Shown in pieces: positions 33,901-47,600 of a stretch of 64,000 nt of DNA; position 1 is the first letter of the stretch; each line of letters starts with the position of its first letter. The stretch is taken from NCBI GenBank assembly GCA_032622095.1, contig CP136068.1, positions 5,059,314 through 5,123,313 of the forward strand, given 5' to 3'. Origin of the DNA: Siphonodentalium dalli. Lineage: Eukaryota; Mollusca; Scaphopoda; Gadilida; Siphonodentaliidae. Position numbers and translations under genes: made by a program. Below the pieces are notes generated by a model. It ran no database searches. It had not been told where the DNA came from and worked only from the letters and a program-made list of their open reading frames with translations.

Positions 33901-35366
33901 TGGATTCACTGAGCCAGGAATGGTCTCCGTTAATTATCACGAGGCAGTCTGCTCTCCTTGTCGGGCCTAGGTATTCATTCCCCCTCTGATGTCACATCTC
34001 ATGTGGATTCACTGAGTCAGGAATGGTCTCCGTTAATTGTCACGAGGCAGTCTGCTCTCCCCCTCTGATGTCACATCTCATGTGGATTCACTGAGCCAGG
34101 AATGGTCTCCGTTAATTGTCACGAGGCAGTCTGCTCTCCTCGTCAGGCCTAGGTATTCATCCCCCCTCTGATGTCACATCTCATGTGGATTCACTGAGCC
34201 AGGAATGGTCTCCGTTAATTATCACGAGGCAGTCTGCTCTCCTTGTCAGGCCTAGGTATTCATCCCCTCACTCTGATGTCGCATCTCATGTGGATTCACT
34301 GAGCCAGGAATGGTCTCCGTTAATTGTCACGAGGCAGTCTGTTCTCCTTGTCAGGCCTAGGTATTCATCCCCCCTCTGATGTCACATCTCATGTGGATTC
34401 ACTGAGCCAGGAATGGTCTCCATTAATTGTCACGAGGCAGTCTGCTCTCCTTGTCAGGCCTAGGTATTCATCCCCCCTCTGATGTCACATCTCATGTGGA
34501 TTCACTGAGCCAGGAATGGTCTCCGTTAATTATCACGAGGCAGTCTGCTCTCCTTGTCAGGCCTAGGTATTCATCCCCTCACTCTGATGTCGCATCTCAT
34601 GTGGATTCACTGAGCCAGGAATGGTCTCCGTTAATTGTCACGAGGCAGTCTGCTGTCATTGTCAGGCCTAGGTATTCATCCCCCCTCTGATGTCACATCT
34701 CATGTGGATTCACTGAGCCAGGAATGGTCTCCATTAATTGTCACGAGGCAGTCTGCTCTCCTTGTCAGGCCTAGGTATTCATCCCCCCTCTGATGTCACA
34801 ACTCATGTGGATTCACTGAGCCAGGAATGGTCTCCATTAATTGTCACGAGGCAGTCTGCTCTCCATGTCAGGCCTAGGTATTCATCCCCCTCTGATGTCA
34901 CATCTCATGTGGATTCACTGAGCCAGGAATGGTCTCCATTAATTGTCACGAGGCAGTCTGATGTCGCATCTCATGTGGATTCACTGAGCCAGGAATGGTC
35001 TCCATTAATTGTCTCGAGGCAGTCTGCTCTCCTTGTCAGGCCTAGGTATTCATCCCCCCTCTGATGTCACATCTCATGTGGATTCACTGAGCCAGGAATG
35101 GTCTCCGTTAATTATCACGAGGCAGTCTGCTCTCCATGTCAGGCCTAGGTATTCATCCCCCCTCTGATGTCGCTTCTCATGTGGATTCACTGAGCCAGGA
35201 ATGGTCTCCATTAATTGTCTCGAGGCAGTCTGCTCTCCTTGTCAGGCCTAGGTATTCATCCCCCCTCTGATGTCGCATCTCATGTGGATTCACTGAGCCA
35301 GGAATGGTCTCCATTAATTGTCTCGAGGCAGTCTGCTCTCCTTGTCAGGCCTAGGTATTCATCCCC
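30969..35366. repeat. Higher-order repeat A2 (4,398 bp, with 699-bp internal duplication)
   Basis: Same order as A1, but a 699-base segment (about seven units) is present twice in tandem, at about 33417 and 34116; the extra length is exactly 4,398 minus 3,699. Confidence 0.87.
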
Positions 35367-38300
35367 CCTCTGATGTCACATCTCATGTGGATTCACTGAG
35401 CCAGGAATGGTATCCGTTAATTGTCACGAGGCAGTCTGCTCTCCTTGTCAGGCCTAGGTATTCATCCCCCCTCTGATGTCACATCTCATGTGGATTCACT
35501 GAGCCAGGAATGGTATCCATTAATTGTCACGAGGCAGTCTGCTCTCCTTGTCAGGCCTAGGTATTCATCCCCCCTCTGATGTCACATCTCATGTGGATTC
35601 ACTGAGCCAGGAATGGTCTCCGTTAATTGTCACGAGGCAGTCTGCACATCTCATGTGAATTCACTGAGCCAGGAATGGTCTCCGTTAATTGTCTCGAGGC
35701 AGTCTGCTCTCCTTGTCAGGCCTAGGTATTCATCCCCCCTCTGATGTCGCATCTCATGTGGATCCACTGAGTCAGGAATGGTCTCCATTAATTGTCACGA
35801 GGCAGTCTGCTCTCCATGTCAGGCCTAGGTATTCATCCCCCTCTGATGTCGCATCTCATGTGGATTCACTGAGCCAGGAATGGTCTCCATTAATTGTCTC
35901 GAGGCAGTCTGCTCTCCTTTTCAGGCCTAGGTATTCATCCCCCCTCTGATGTCACATCTCATGTGGATTCACTGAGTCAGGAATGGTCTCCGTTAATTGT
36001 CTCGAGGCAGTCTGATGTCGCATCTCATGTGGATTCACTGAGCCAGGAATGGTCTCCTTTAATTGTCACGAGGCAGTCTGCACATCTCATGTGAATTCAC
36101 TGAGCCAGGAATGGTCTCCGTTAATTGTCTCGAGGCAGTCTGCTCTCCTTGTCAGGCCTAGGTATTCATCCCCCCTCTGATGTCGCATCTCATGTGGATC
36201 CACTGAGTCAGGAATGGTCTCCATTAATTGTCACGAGGCAGTCTGCTCTCCATGTCAGGCCTAGGTATTCATCCCCCTCTGATGTCGCATCTCATGTGGA
36301 TTCACTGAGCCAGGAATGGTCTCCATTAATTGTCTCGAGGCAGTCTGCTCTCCTTTTCAGGCCTAGGTATTCATCCCCCCTCTGATGTCACATCTCATGT
36401 GGATTCACTGAGTCAGGAATGGTCTCCGTTAATTGTCTCGAGGCAGTCTGCTCTCCTTGTCAGGCCTAGGTATTCATCCCCCCTCTGATGTCGCATATCA
36501 TGTGGATTCACTGAGCCAGGAATGGTCTCCATTAATTGTCACGAGGCAGTCTGCTCTCCTTGTCAGGCCTAGGTATTCATCCCCTCACTCTGTTGTCACA
36601 TCTCATGTGGATTCACTGAGCCAGGAATGGTCTCCGTTAATTGTCACGAGGCAGTCTGCTCTCCTTGTCAGGCCTAGGTATTCATCCCCCCTCTGATGTC
36701 GCATCTCATGTGGATTCACTGAGCCAGGAATGGTCTCCGTTAATTGTCACGAGGCAGTCTGCACATCTCATGTGAATTCACTGAGTCAGGAATGGTCTCC
36801 ATTAATTGTCTCGAGGCAGTCTGCTCTCCTTGTCAGGCCTAGGTATTCATCCCCCCTCTGATGTCGCATCTCATGTGGATTCACTGAGCCAGGAATGGTC
36901 TCCATTAATTGTCACGAGGCAGTCTGCTCTCCTTGTCAGGCCTAGGTATTCATCCCCTCACTCTGATGTTGCATCTCATGTGAATTCACTGAGCCAGGAA
37001 TGGTCTCCATTAATTGTCACGAGGCAGTCTGCTCTCCTTGCCAGGCCTAGGTATTCATCCCCTCACTCTGATGTCGCATCTCATGTGAATTCACTGAGCC
37101 AGGAATGGTCTCCATTAATTGTCACGAGGCAGTCTGCTCTCCTTGTCAGGCCTAGGTATTCATCCCCCCTCTGATGTCACATCTCATGTGGATTCACTGA
37201 GCCAGGAATGGTCTCCGTTAATTGTCACGAGGCAGTCTGCTCTCCATGTCAGGCCTAGGTATTCATCCCCCCTCTGATGTCGCATCTCATGTGGATTCAC
37301 TGAGCCAGGAATGGTCTCCATTAATTGTCACGAGGCAGTCTGCTCTCCTTGTCAGGCCTAGGTATTCATCCCCCTCTGATGTCGCATCTCATGTGGATTC
37401 ACTGAGCCAGGAATGGTCTCCATTAATTGTCACGAGGCAGTCTGCTCTCCTTGTCAGGCCTAGGTATTCATCCCCTCTCTGATGTCACATCTCATGTGGA
37501 TTCACTGAGCCAGGAATGGTCTCCGTTAATTGTCTCGAGGCAGTCTGCTCTCCTTGTCAGGCCTAGGTATTCATCCCCCCTCTGATGTCGCATCTCATGT
37601 GGATTCACTGAGCCAGGAATGGTCTCCGTTAATTATCACGAGGCAGTCTGCTCTCCTTGTCGGGCCTAGGTATTCATTCCCCCTCTGATGTCACATCTCA
37701 TGTGGATTCACTGAGTCAGGAATGGTCTCCGTTAATTGTCACGAGGCAGTCTGCTCTCCCCCTCTGATGTCACATCTCATGTGGATTCACTGAGCCAGGA
37801 ATGGTCTCCGTTAATTGTCACGAGGCAGTCTGCTCTCCTCGTCAGGCCTAGGTATTCATCCCCCCTCTGATGTCACATCTCATGTGGATTCACTGAGCCA
37901 GGAATGGTCTCCGTTAATTATCACGAGGCAGTCTGCTCTCCTTGTCAGGCCTAGGTATTCATCCCCTCACTCTGATGTCGCATCTCATGTGGATTCACTG
38001 AGCCAGGAATGGTCTCCGTTAATTGTCACGAGGCAGTCTGTTCTCCTTGTCAGGCCTAGGTATTCATCCCCCCTCTGATGTCACATCTCATGTGGATTCA
38101 CTGAGCCAGGAATGGTCTCCATTAATTGTCACGAGGCAGTCTGCTCTCCTTGTCAGGCCTAGGTATTCATCCCCCCTCTGATGTCACATCTCATGTGGAT
38201 TCACTGAGCCAGGAATGGTCTCCGTTAATTATCACGAGGCAGTCTGCTCTCCTTGTCAGGCCTAGGTATTCATCCCCTCACTCTGATGTCGCATCTCATG

Positions 38301-39040
38301 TGGATTCACTGAGCCAGGAATGGTCTCCGTTAATTGTCACGAGGCAGTCTGCTGTCATTGTCAGGCCTAGGTATTCATCCCCCCTCTGATGTCACATCTC
38401 ATGTGGATTCACTGAGCCAGGAATGGTCTCCATTAATTGTCACGAGGCAGTCTGCTCTCCTTGTCAGGCCTAGGTATTCATCCCCCCTCTGATGTCACAA
38501 CTCATGTGGATTCACTGAGCCAGGAATGGTCTCCATTAATTGTCACGAGGCAGTCTGCTCTCCATGTCAGGCCTAGGTATTCATCCCCCTCTGATGTCAC
38601 ATCTCATGTGGATTCACTGAGCCAGGAATGGTCTCCATTAATTGTCACGAGGCAGTCTGATGTCGCATCTCATGTGGATTCACTGAGCCAGGAATGGTCT
38701 CCATTAATTGTCTCGAGGCAGTCTGCTCTCCTTGTCAGGCCTAGGTATTCATCCCCCCTCTGATGTCACATCTCATGTGGATTCACTGAGCCAGGAATGG
38801 TCTCCGTTAATTATCACGAGGCAGTCTGCTCTCCATGTCAGGCCTAGGTATTCATCCCCCCTCTGATGTCGCTTCTCATGTGGATTCACTGAGCCAGGAA
38901 TGGTCTCCATTAATTGTCTCGAGGCAGTCTGCTCTCCTTGTCAGGCCTAGGTATTCATCCCCCCTCTGATGTCGCATCTCATGTGGATTCACTGAGCCAG
39001 GAATGGTCTCCATTAATTGTCTCGAGGCAGTCTGCTCTCC
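35367..39040. repeat. Higher-order repeat A3 (about 3.67 kb)
   Basis: Third copy, without the 699-base duplication; it departs from the A1/A2 order at about 39,039, where CTCTCCTTG is replaced by CTCTCCATG and a different unit succession follows. Confidence 0.85.
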
Positions 39041-40968
39041 ATGTCAGGCCTAGGTATTCATCCCCCCTCTGATGTCGCTTCTCATGTGGATTCACTGAGC
39101 CAGGAATGGTCTCCATTAATTGTCTCGAGGCAGTCTGATGTCGCATCTCATGTGGATTCACTGAACCAGGAATGGTCTCCATTAATTGTCATGAGGCAGT
39201 CTGCTCTCCTTGTCAGGCCTAGGTATTCATCCCCCCTCTGATGTCACATCTCATGTGGATTCACTGAGCCAGGAATGGTCTCCATTAATTGTCTCGAGGC
39301 AGTCTGCTCTCCTTGTCAGGCCTAGGTATTCATCCCCCCTCTGATGTCGCATCTCATGTGGATTCACTGAGCCAGGAATGGTCTCCATTAATTGTCAGGA
39401 GGCAGTCTGCTCTCCTTGTCAGGCCTAGGTATTCATCCCCCCTCTGATGTCACATCTCATGTGGATTCACTGAGCCAGGAATGGTCTCCGTTAATTGTCA
39501 CGAGGCAGTCTGCTCTCCTTGTCAGGCCTAGGATGTCACATCTCATGTGGATTCACTGAGCCAGGAATGGTCTCCGTTAATTATCACGAGGCAGTCTGCT
39601 CTCCATGTCAGGCATAGGTATTCATCCCCCCTCTGATGTCGCATCTCATGTGGATTCACTGAGCCAGGAATGGTCTCCATTAATTGTCTCAAGGCAGTCT
39701 GCTCTCCTTGTCAGGCCTAGGTATTCATCCCCCCCTCTGATGTCACATCTCATGTGGATTCACTGAGCCAGGAATGGTCTCCATTAATTGTCACGAGGCA
39801 GTCTGCTCTCCTTGTCAGGCCTAGGTATTCATCCCCCCTCTGATGTCACATCTCATGTGGATTCACTGAGCCAGGAATGGTCTCCGTTAATTATCACGAG
39901 GCAGTCTGCTCTCCATGTCAGGCATAGGTATTCATCCCCCCTCTGATGTCGCATCTCATGTGGATTCACTGAGCCAGGAATGGTCTCCATTAATTGTCTC
40001 AAGGCAGTCTGCTCTCCTTGTCAGGCCTAGGTATTCATCCCCCCTCTGATGTCACATCTCATGTGGATTCACTGAGCCAGGAATGGTCTCCGTTAATTGT
40101 CACGAGGCAGTCTGCTCTCCTTGTCAGGCCTAGGTATTCATCCCCCCTCTGATGTCGCATCTCATGTGGATTCACTGAGCCAGGAATGGTCTCCGTTAAT
40201 TGTCACGAGGCAGTCTGCTCTCCATGTCAGGCATAGGTATTCATCCCCCCTCTGATGTCACATCTCATGTGGATTCACTGGGCCAGGAATGGTCTCCATT
40301 AATTGTCTCGAGGCAGTCTGCTCTCCTTGTCAGGCCTAGGTATTCTTCCCCCCTCTGATGTCACATCTCATGTGGATTCACTGAGCCAGGAATGGTCTCC
40401 GTTAATTATCACGAGGCAGTCTGCTCTCCTTGTCAGGCCTAGGTATTCATCCCCCCTCTGATTTCGCATCTCATGTGGATTCACTGAGCCAGGAATGGTC
40501 TCCATTAATTGTCTCAAGGCAGTCTGCTCTCCTTGTCAGGCCTAGGTATTCATCCCCCCTCTGATGTCACATCTCATGTGGATTCACTGAGCCAGGAATG
40601 GTCTCCATTAATTGTCTCAAGGCAGTCTGCTCTCCTTGTCAGGCCTAGGTATTCATCCCCCTCTGATGTCGCATCTTATGTGGATTCACGGAGTCAGGAA
40701 TGGTCTCCATTAATTGTCACGAGGCAGTCTGCTCTCCTTGTCAGGCCTAGGTATTCATCCCCCCTCTGATGTCGCATCTCATGTGGATTCACTGAGCCAG
40801 GAATGGTCTCCGTTAATTGTCTCGAGGCAGTCTGCTTTCCATGTCAGGCCTAGGTATTCATCCCCCCTCTGATGTCACATCTCATGTGGATTCACTGAGC
40901 CAGGAAAGGTCTCCGTTAATTGTCACGAGGCAGTCTGCTCTCCTTGTCAGGCCTAGGTATTCATCCCC

Positions 40969-43900
40969 CCTCTGATGTCACATCTCATGTGGATTCACTG
41001 AGCCAGGAATGGTATCCGTTAATTGTCACGAGGCAGTCTGCTCTCCTTGTCAGGCCTAGGTATTCATCCCCCCTCTGATGTCACATCTCATGTGGATTCA
41101 CTGAGCCAGGAATGGTATCCATTAATTGTCACGAGGCAGTCTGCTCTCCTTGTCAGGCCTAGGTATTCATCCCCCCTCTGATGTCACATCTCATGTGGAT
41201 TCACTGAGCCAGGAATGGTCTCCGTTAATTGTCACGAGGCAGTCTGCACATCTCATGTGAATTCACTGAGCCAGGAATGGTCTCCGTTAATTGTCTCGAG
41301 GCAGTCTGCTCTCCTTGTCAGGCCTAGGTATTCATCCCCCCTCTGATGTCGCATCTCATGTGGATCCATTGAGTCAGGAATGGTCTCCATTAATTGTCAC
41401 GAGGCAGTCTGCTCTCCATGTCAGGCCTAGGTATTCATCCCCCTCTGATGTCGCATCTCATGTGGATTCACTGAGCCAGGAATGGTCTCCATTAATTGTC
41501 TCGAGGCAGTCTGCTCTCCTTTTCAGGCCTAGGTATTCATCCCCCCTCTGATGTCACATCTCATGTGGATTCACTGAGTCAGGAATGGTCTCCGTTAATT
41601 GTCTCGAGGCAGTCTGATGTCGCATCTCATGTGGATTCACTGAGCCAGGAATGGTCTCCTTTAATTGTCACGAGGCAGTCTGCACATCTCATGTGAATTC
41701 ACTGAGCCAGGAATGGTCTCCGTTAATTGTCTCGAGGCAGTCTGCTCTCCTTGTCAGGCCTAGGTATTCATCCCCCCTCTGATGTCGCATCTCATGTGGA
41801 TCCACTGAGTCAGGAATGGTCTCCATTAATTGTCACGAGGCAGTCTGCTCTCCATGTCAGGCCTAGGTATTCATCCCCCTCTGATGTCGCATCTCATGTG
41901 GATTCACTGAGCCAGGAATGGTCTCCATTAATTGTCTCGAGGCAGTCTGCTCTCCTTTTCAGGCCTAGGTATTCATCCCCCCTCTGATGTCACATCTCAT
42001 GTGGATTCACTGAGTCAGGAATGGTCTCCGTTAATTGTCTCGAGGCAGTCTGCTCTCCTTGTCAGGCCTAGGTATTCATCCCCCCTCTGATGTCGCATAT
42101 CATGTGGATTCACTGAGCCAGGAATGGTCTCCATTAATTGTCACGAGGCAGTCTGCTCTCCTTGTCAGGCCTAGGTATTCATCCCCTCACTCTGTTGTCA
42201 CATCTCATGTGGATTCACTGAGCCAGGAATGGTCTCCGTTAATTGTCACGAGGCAGTCTGCTCTCCTTGTCAGGCCTAGGTATTCATCCCCCCTCTGATG
42301 TCGCATCTCATGTGGATTCACTGAGCCAGGAATGGTCTCCGTTAATTGTCACGAGGCAGTCTGCACATCTCATGTGAATTCACTGAGTCAGGAATGGTCT
42401 CCATTAATTGTCTCGAGGCAGTCTGCTCTCCTTGTCAGGCCTAGGTATTCATCCCCCCTCTGATGTCGCATCTCATGTGGATTCACTGAGCCAGGAATGG
42501 TCTCCATTAATTGTCACGAGGCAGTCTGCTCTCCTTGTCAGGCCTAGGTATTCATCCCCTCACTCTGATGTCGCATCTCATGTGAATTCACTGAGCCAGG
42601 AATGGTCTCCATTAATTGTCACGAGGCAGTCTGCTCTCCTTGTCAGGCCTAGGTATTCATCCCCTCACTCTGATGTCGCATCTCATGTGAATTCACTGAG
42701 CCAGGAATGGTCTCCATTAATTGTCACGAGGCAGTCTGCTCTCCTTGTCAGGCCTAGGTATTCATCCCCCCTCTGATGTCACATCTCATGTGGATTCACT
42801 GAGCCAGGAATGGTCTCCGTTAATTGTCACGAGGCAGTCTGCTCTCCATGTCAGGCCTAGGTATTCATCCCCCCTCTGATGTCGCATCTCATGTGGATTC
42901 ACTGAGCCAGGAATGGTCTCCATTAATTGTCACGAGGCAGTCTGCTCTCCTTGTCAGGCCTAGGTATTCATCCCCCTCTGATGTCGCATCTCATGTGGAT
43001 TCACTGAGCCAGGAATGGTCTCCATTAATTGTCACGAGGCAGTCTGCTCTCCTTGTCAGGCCTAGGTATTCATCCCCTCTCTGATGTCACATCTCATGTG
43101 GATTCACTGAGCCAGGAATGGTCTCCGTTAATTGTCTCGAGGCAGTCTGCTCTCCTTGTCAGGCCTAGGTATTCATCCCCCCTCTGATGTCGCATCTCAT
43201 GTGGATTCACTGAGCCAGGAATGGTCTCCGTTAATTATCACGAGGCAGTCTGCTCTCCTTGTCGGGCCTAGGTATTCATTCCCCCTCTGATGTCACATCT
43301 CATGTGGATTCACTGAGTCAGGAATGGTCTCCGTTAATTGTCACGAGGCAGTCTGCTCTCCCCCTCTGATGTCACATCTCATGTGGATTCACTGAGCCAG
43401 GAATGGTCTCCGTTAATTGTCACGAGGCAGTCTGCTCTCCTCGTCAGGCCTAGGTATTCATCCCCCCTCTGATGTCACATCTCATGTGGATTCACTGAGC
43501 CAGGAATGGTCTCCGTTAATTATCACGAGGCAGTCTGCTCTCCTTGTCAGGCCTAGGTATTCATCCCCTCACTCTGATGTCGCATCTCATGTGGATTCAC
43601 TGAGCCAGGAATGGTCTCCGTTAATTGTCACGAGGCAGTCTGTTCTCCTTGTCAGGCCTAGGTATTCATCCCCCCTCTGATGTCACATCTCATGTGGATT
43701 CACTGAGCCAGGAATGGTCTCCATTAATTGTCACGAGGCAGTCTGCTCTCCTTGTCAGGCCTAGGTATTCATCCCCCCTCTGATGTCACATCTCATGTGG
43801 ATTCACTGAGCCAGGAATGGTCTCCGTTAATTATCACGAGGCAGTCTGCTCTCCTTGTCAGGCCTAGGTATTCATCCCCTCACTCTGATGTCGCATCTCA

Positions 43901-44667
43901 TGTGGATTCACTGAGCCAGGAATGGTCTCCGTTAATTGTCACGAGGCAGTCTGCTGTCATTGTCAGGCCTAGGTATTCATCCCCCCTCTGATGTCACATC
44001 TCATGTGGATTCACTGAGCCAGGAATGGTCTCCATTAATTGTCACGAGGCAGTCTGCTCTCCTTGTCAGGCCTAGGTATTCATCCCCCCTCTGATGTCAC
44101 AACTCATGTGGATTCACTGAGCCAGGAATGGTCTCCATTAATTGTCACGAGGCAGTCTGCTCTCCATGTCAGGCCTAGGTATTCATCCCCCTCTGATGTC
44201 ACATCTCATGTGGATTCACTGAGCCAGGAATGGTCTCCATTAATTGTCACGAGGCAGTCTGATGTCGCATCTCATGTGGATTCACTGAGCCAGGAATGGT
44301 CTCCATTAATTGTCTCGAGGCAGTCTGCTCTCCTTGTCAGGCCTAGGTATTCATCCCCCCTCTGATGTCACATCTCATGTGGATTCACTGAGCCAGGAAT
44401 GGTCTCCGTTAATTATCACGAGGCAGTCTGCTCTCCATGTCAGGCCTAGGTATTCATCCCCCCTCTGATGTCGCTTCTCATGTGGATTCACTGAGCCAGG
44501 AATGGTCTCCATTAATTGTCTCGAGGCAGTCTGCTCTCCTTGTCAGGCCTAGGTATTCATCCCCCCTCTGATGTCGCATCTCATGTGGATTCACTGAGCC
44601 AGGAATGGTCTCCATTAATTGTCTCGAGGCAGTCTGCTCTCCTTGTCAGGCCTAGGTATTCATCCCC
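40969..44667. repeat. Higher-order repeat B1 (3,699 bp)
   Basis: Block B counterpart of A1 at an offset of 13,699 bases, carrying the A1-specific GATCCATTGAG variant. Confidence 0.87.
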
Positions 44668-47600
44668 CCTCTGATGTCACATCTCATGTGGATTCACTGA
44701 GCCAGGAATGGTATCCGTTAATTGTCACGAGGCAGTCTGCTCTCCTTGTCAGGCCTAGGTATTCATCCCCCCTCTGATGTCACATCTCATGTGGATTCAC
44801 TGAGCCAGGAATGGTATCCATTAATTGTCACGAGGCAGTCTGCTCTCCTTGTCAGGCCTAGGTATTCATCCCCCCTCTGATGTCACATCTCATGTGGATT
44901 CACTGAGCCAGGAATGGTCTCCGTTAATTGTCACGAGGCAGTCTGCACATCTCATGTGAATTCACTGAGCCAGGAATGGTCTCCGTTAATTGTCTCGAGG
45001 CAGTCTGCTCTCCTTGTCAGGCCTAGGTATTCATCCCCCCTCTGATGTCGCATCTCATGTGGATCCACTGAGTCAGGAATGGTCTCCATTAATTGTCACG
45101 AGGCAGTCTGCTCTCCATGTCAGGCCTAGGTATTCATCCCCCTCTGATGTCGCATCTCATGTGGATTCACTGAGCCAGGAATGGTCTCCATTAATTGTCT
45201 CGAGGCAGTCTGCTCTCCTTTTCAGGCCTAGGTATTCATCCCCCCTCTGATGTCACATCTCATGTGGATTCACTGAGTCAGGAATGGTCTCCGTTAATTG
45301 TCTCGAGGCAGTCTGATGTCGCATCTCATGTGGATTCACTGAGCCAGGAATGGTCTCCTTTAATTGTCACGAGGCAGTCTGCACATCTCATGTGAATTCA
45401 CTGAGCCAGGAATGGTCTCCGTTAATTGTCTCGAGGCAGTCTGCTCTCCTTGTCAGGCCTAGGTATTCATCCCCCCTCTGATGTCGCATCTCATGTGGAT
45501 CCACTGAGTCAGGAATGGTCTCCATTAATTGTCACGAGGCAGTCTGCTCTCCATGTCAGGCCTAGGTATTCATCCCCCTCTGATGTCGCATCTCATGTGG
45601 ATTCACTGAGCCAGGAATGGTCTCCATTAATTGTCTCGAGGCAGTCTGCTCTCCTTTTCAGGCCTAGGTATTCATCCCCCCTCTGATGTCACATCTCATG
45701 TGGATTCACTGAGTCAGGAATGGTCTCCGTTAATTGTCTCGAGGCAGTCTGCTCTCCTTGTCAGGCCTAGGTATTCATCCCCCCTCTGATGTCGCATATC
45801 ATGTAGATTCACTGAGCCAGGAATGGTCTCCATTAATTGTCACGAGGCAGTCTGCTCTCCTTGTCAGGCCTAGGTATTCATCCCCTCACTCTGTTGTCAC
45901 ATCTCATGTGGATTCACTGAGCCAGGAATGGTCTCCGTTAATTGTCACGAGGCAGTCTGCTCTCCTTGTCAGGCCTAGGTATTCATCCCCCCTCTGATGT
46001 CGCATCTCATGTGGATTCACTGAGCCAGGAATGGTCTCCGTTAATTGTCACGAGGCAGTCTGCACATCTCATGTGAATTCACTGAGTCAGGAATGGTCTC
46101 CATTAATTGTCTCGAGGCAGTCTGCTCTCCTTGTCAGGCCTAGGTATTCATCCCCCCTCTGATGTCGCATCTCATGTGGATTCACTGAGCCAGGAATGGT
46201 CTCCATTAATTGTCACGAGGCAGTCTGCTCTCCTTGTCAGGCCTAGGTATTCATCCCCTCACTCTGATGTTGCATCTCATGTGAATTCACTGAGCCAGGA
46301 ATGGTCTCCATTAATTGTCACGAGGCAGTCTGCTCTCCTTGTCAGGCCTAGGTATTCATCCCCTCACTCTGATGTCGCATCTCATGTGAATTCACTGAGC
46401 CAGGAATGGTCTCCATTAATTGTCACGAGGCAGTCTGCTCTCCTTGTCAGGCCTAGGTATTCATCCCCCCTCTGATGTCACATCTCATGTGGATTCACTG
46501 AGCCAGGAATGGTCTCCGTTAATTGTCACGAGGCAGTCTGCTCTCCATGTCAGGCCTAGGTATTCATCCCCCCTCTGATGTCGCATCTCATGTGGATTCA
46601 CTGAGCCAGGAATGGTCTCCATTAATTGTCACGAGGCAGTCTGCTCTCCTTGTCAGGCCTAGGTATTCATCCCCCTCTGATGTCGCATCTCATGTGGATT
46701 CACTGAGCCAGGAATGGTCTCCATTAATTGTCACGAGGCAGTCTGCTCTCCTTGTCAGGCCTAGGTATTCATCCCCTCTCTGATGTCACATCTCATGTGG
46801 ATTCACTGAGCCAGGAATGGTCTCCGTTAATTGTCTCGAGGCAGTCTGCTCTCCTTGTCAGGCCTAGGTATTCATCCCCCTTCTGATGTCGCATCTCATG
46901 TGGATTCACTGAGCCAGGAATGGTCTCCGTTAATTATCACGAGGCAGTCTGCTCTCCTTGTCGGGCCTAGGTATTCATTCCCCCTCTGATGTCACATCTC
47001 ATGTGGATTCACTGAGTCAGGAATGGTCTCCGTTAATTGTCACGAGGCAGTCTGCTCTCCCCCTCTGATGTCACATCTCATGTGGATTCACTGAGCCAGG
47101 AATGGTCTCCGTTAATTGTCACGAGGCAGTCTGCTCTCCTCGTCAGGCCTAGGTATTCATCCCCCCTCTGATGTCACATCTCATGTGGATTCACTGAGCC
47201 AGGAATGGTCTCCGTTAATTATCACGAGGCAGTCTGCTCTCCTTGTCAGGCCTAGGTATTCATCCCCTCACTCTGATGTCGCATCTCATGTGGATTCACT
47301 GAGCCAGGAATGGTCTCCGTTAATTGTCACGAGGCAGTCTGTTCTCCTTGTCAGGCCTAGGTATTCATCCCCCCTCTGATGTCACATCTCATGTGGATTC
47401 ACTGAGCCAGGAATGGTCTCCATTAATTGTCACGAGGCAGTCTGCTCTCCTTGTCAGGCCTAGGTATTCATCCCCCCTCTGATGTCACATCTCATGTGGA
47501 TTCACTGAGCCAGGAATGGTCTCCGTTAATTATCACGAGGCAGTCTGCTCTCCTTGTCAGGCCTAGGTATTCATCCCCCCTCTGATGTCGCATCTCATGT

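Larger units (their letters stand above)
25745..39443. repeat. Satellite macro-repeat, block A (13.7 kb)
   Basis: Sequence from about 25.75 kb reappears 13,699 bases later as block B, with the same succession of unit variants and even the same rare changes. Examples are GATCCATTGAG at 27664 and 41363, ATGTAGATTC at 32102 and 45801, and CTTGCCAGG at 37038 and 50736. Edges are approximate because both sides are also satellite. Confidence 0.9.
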
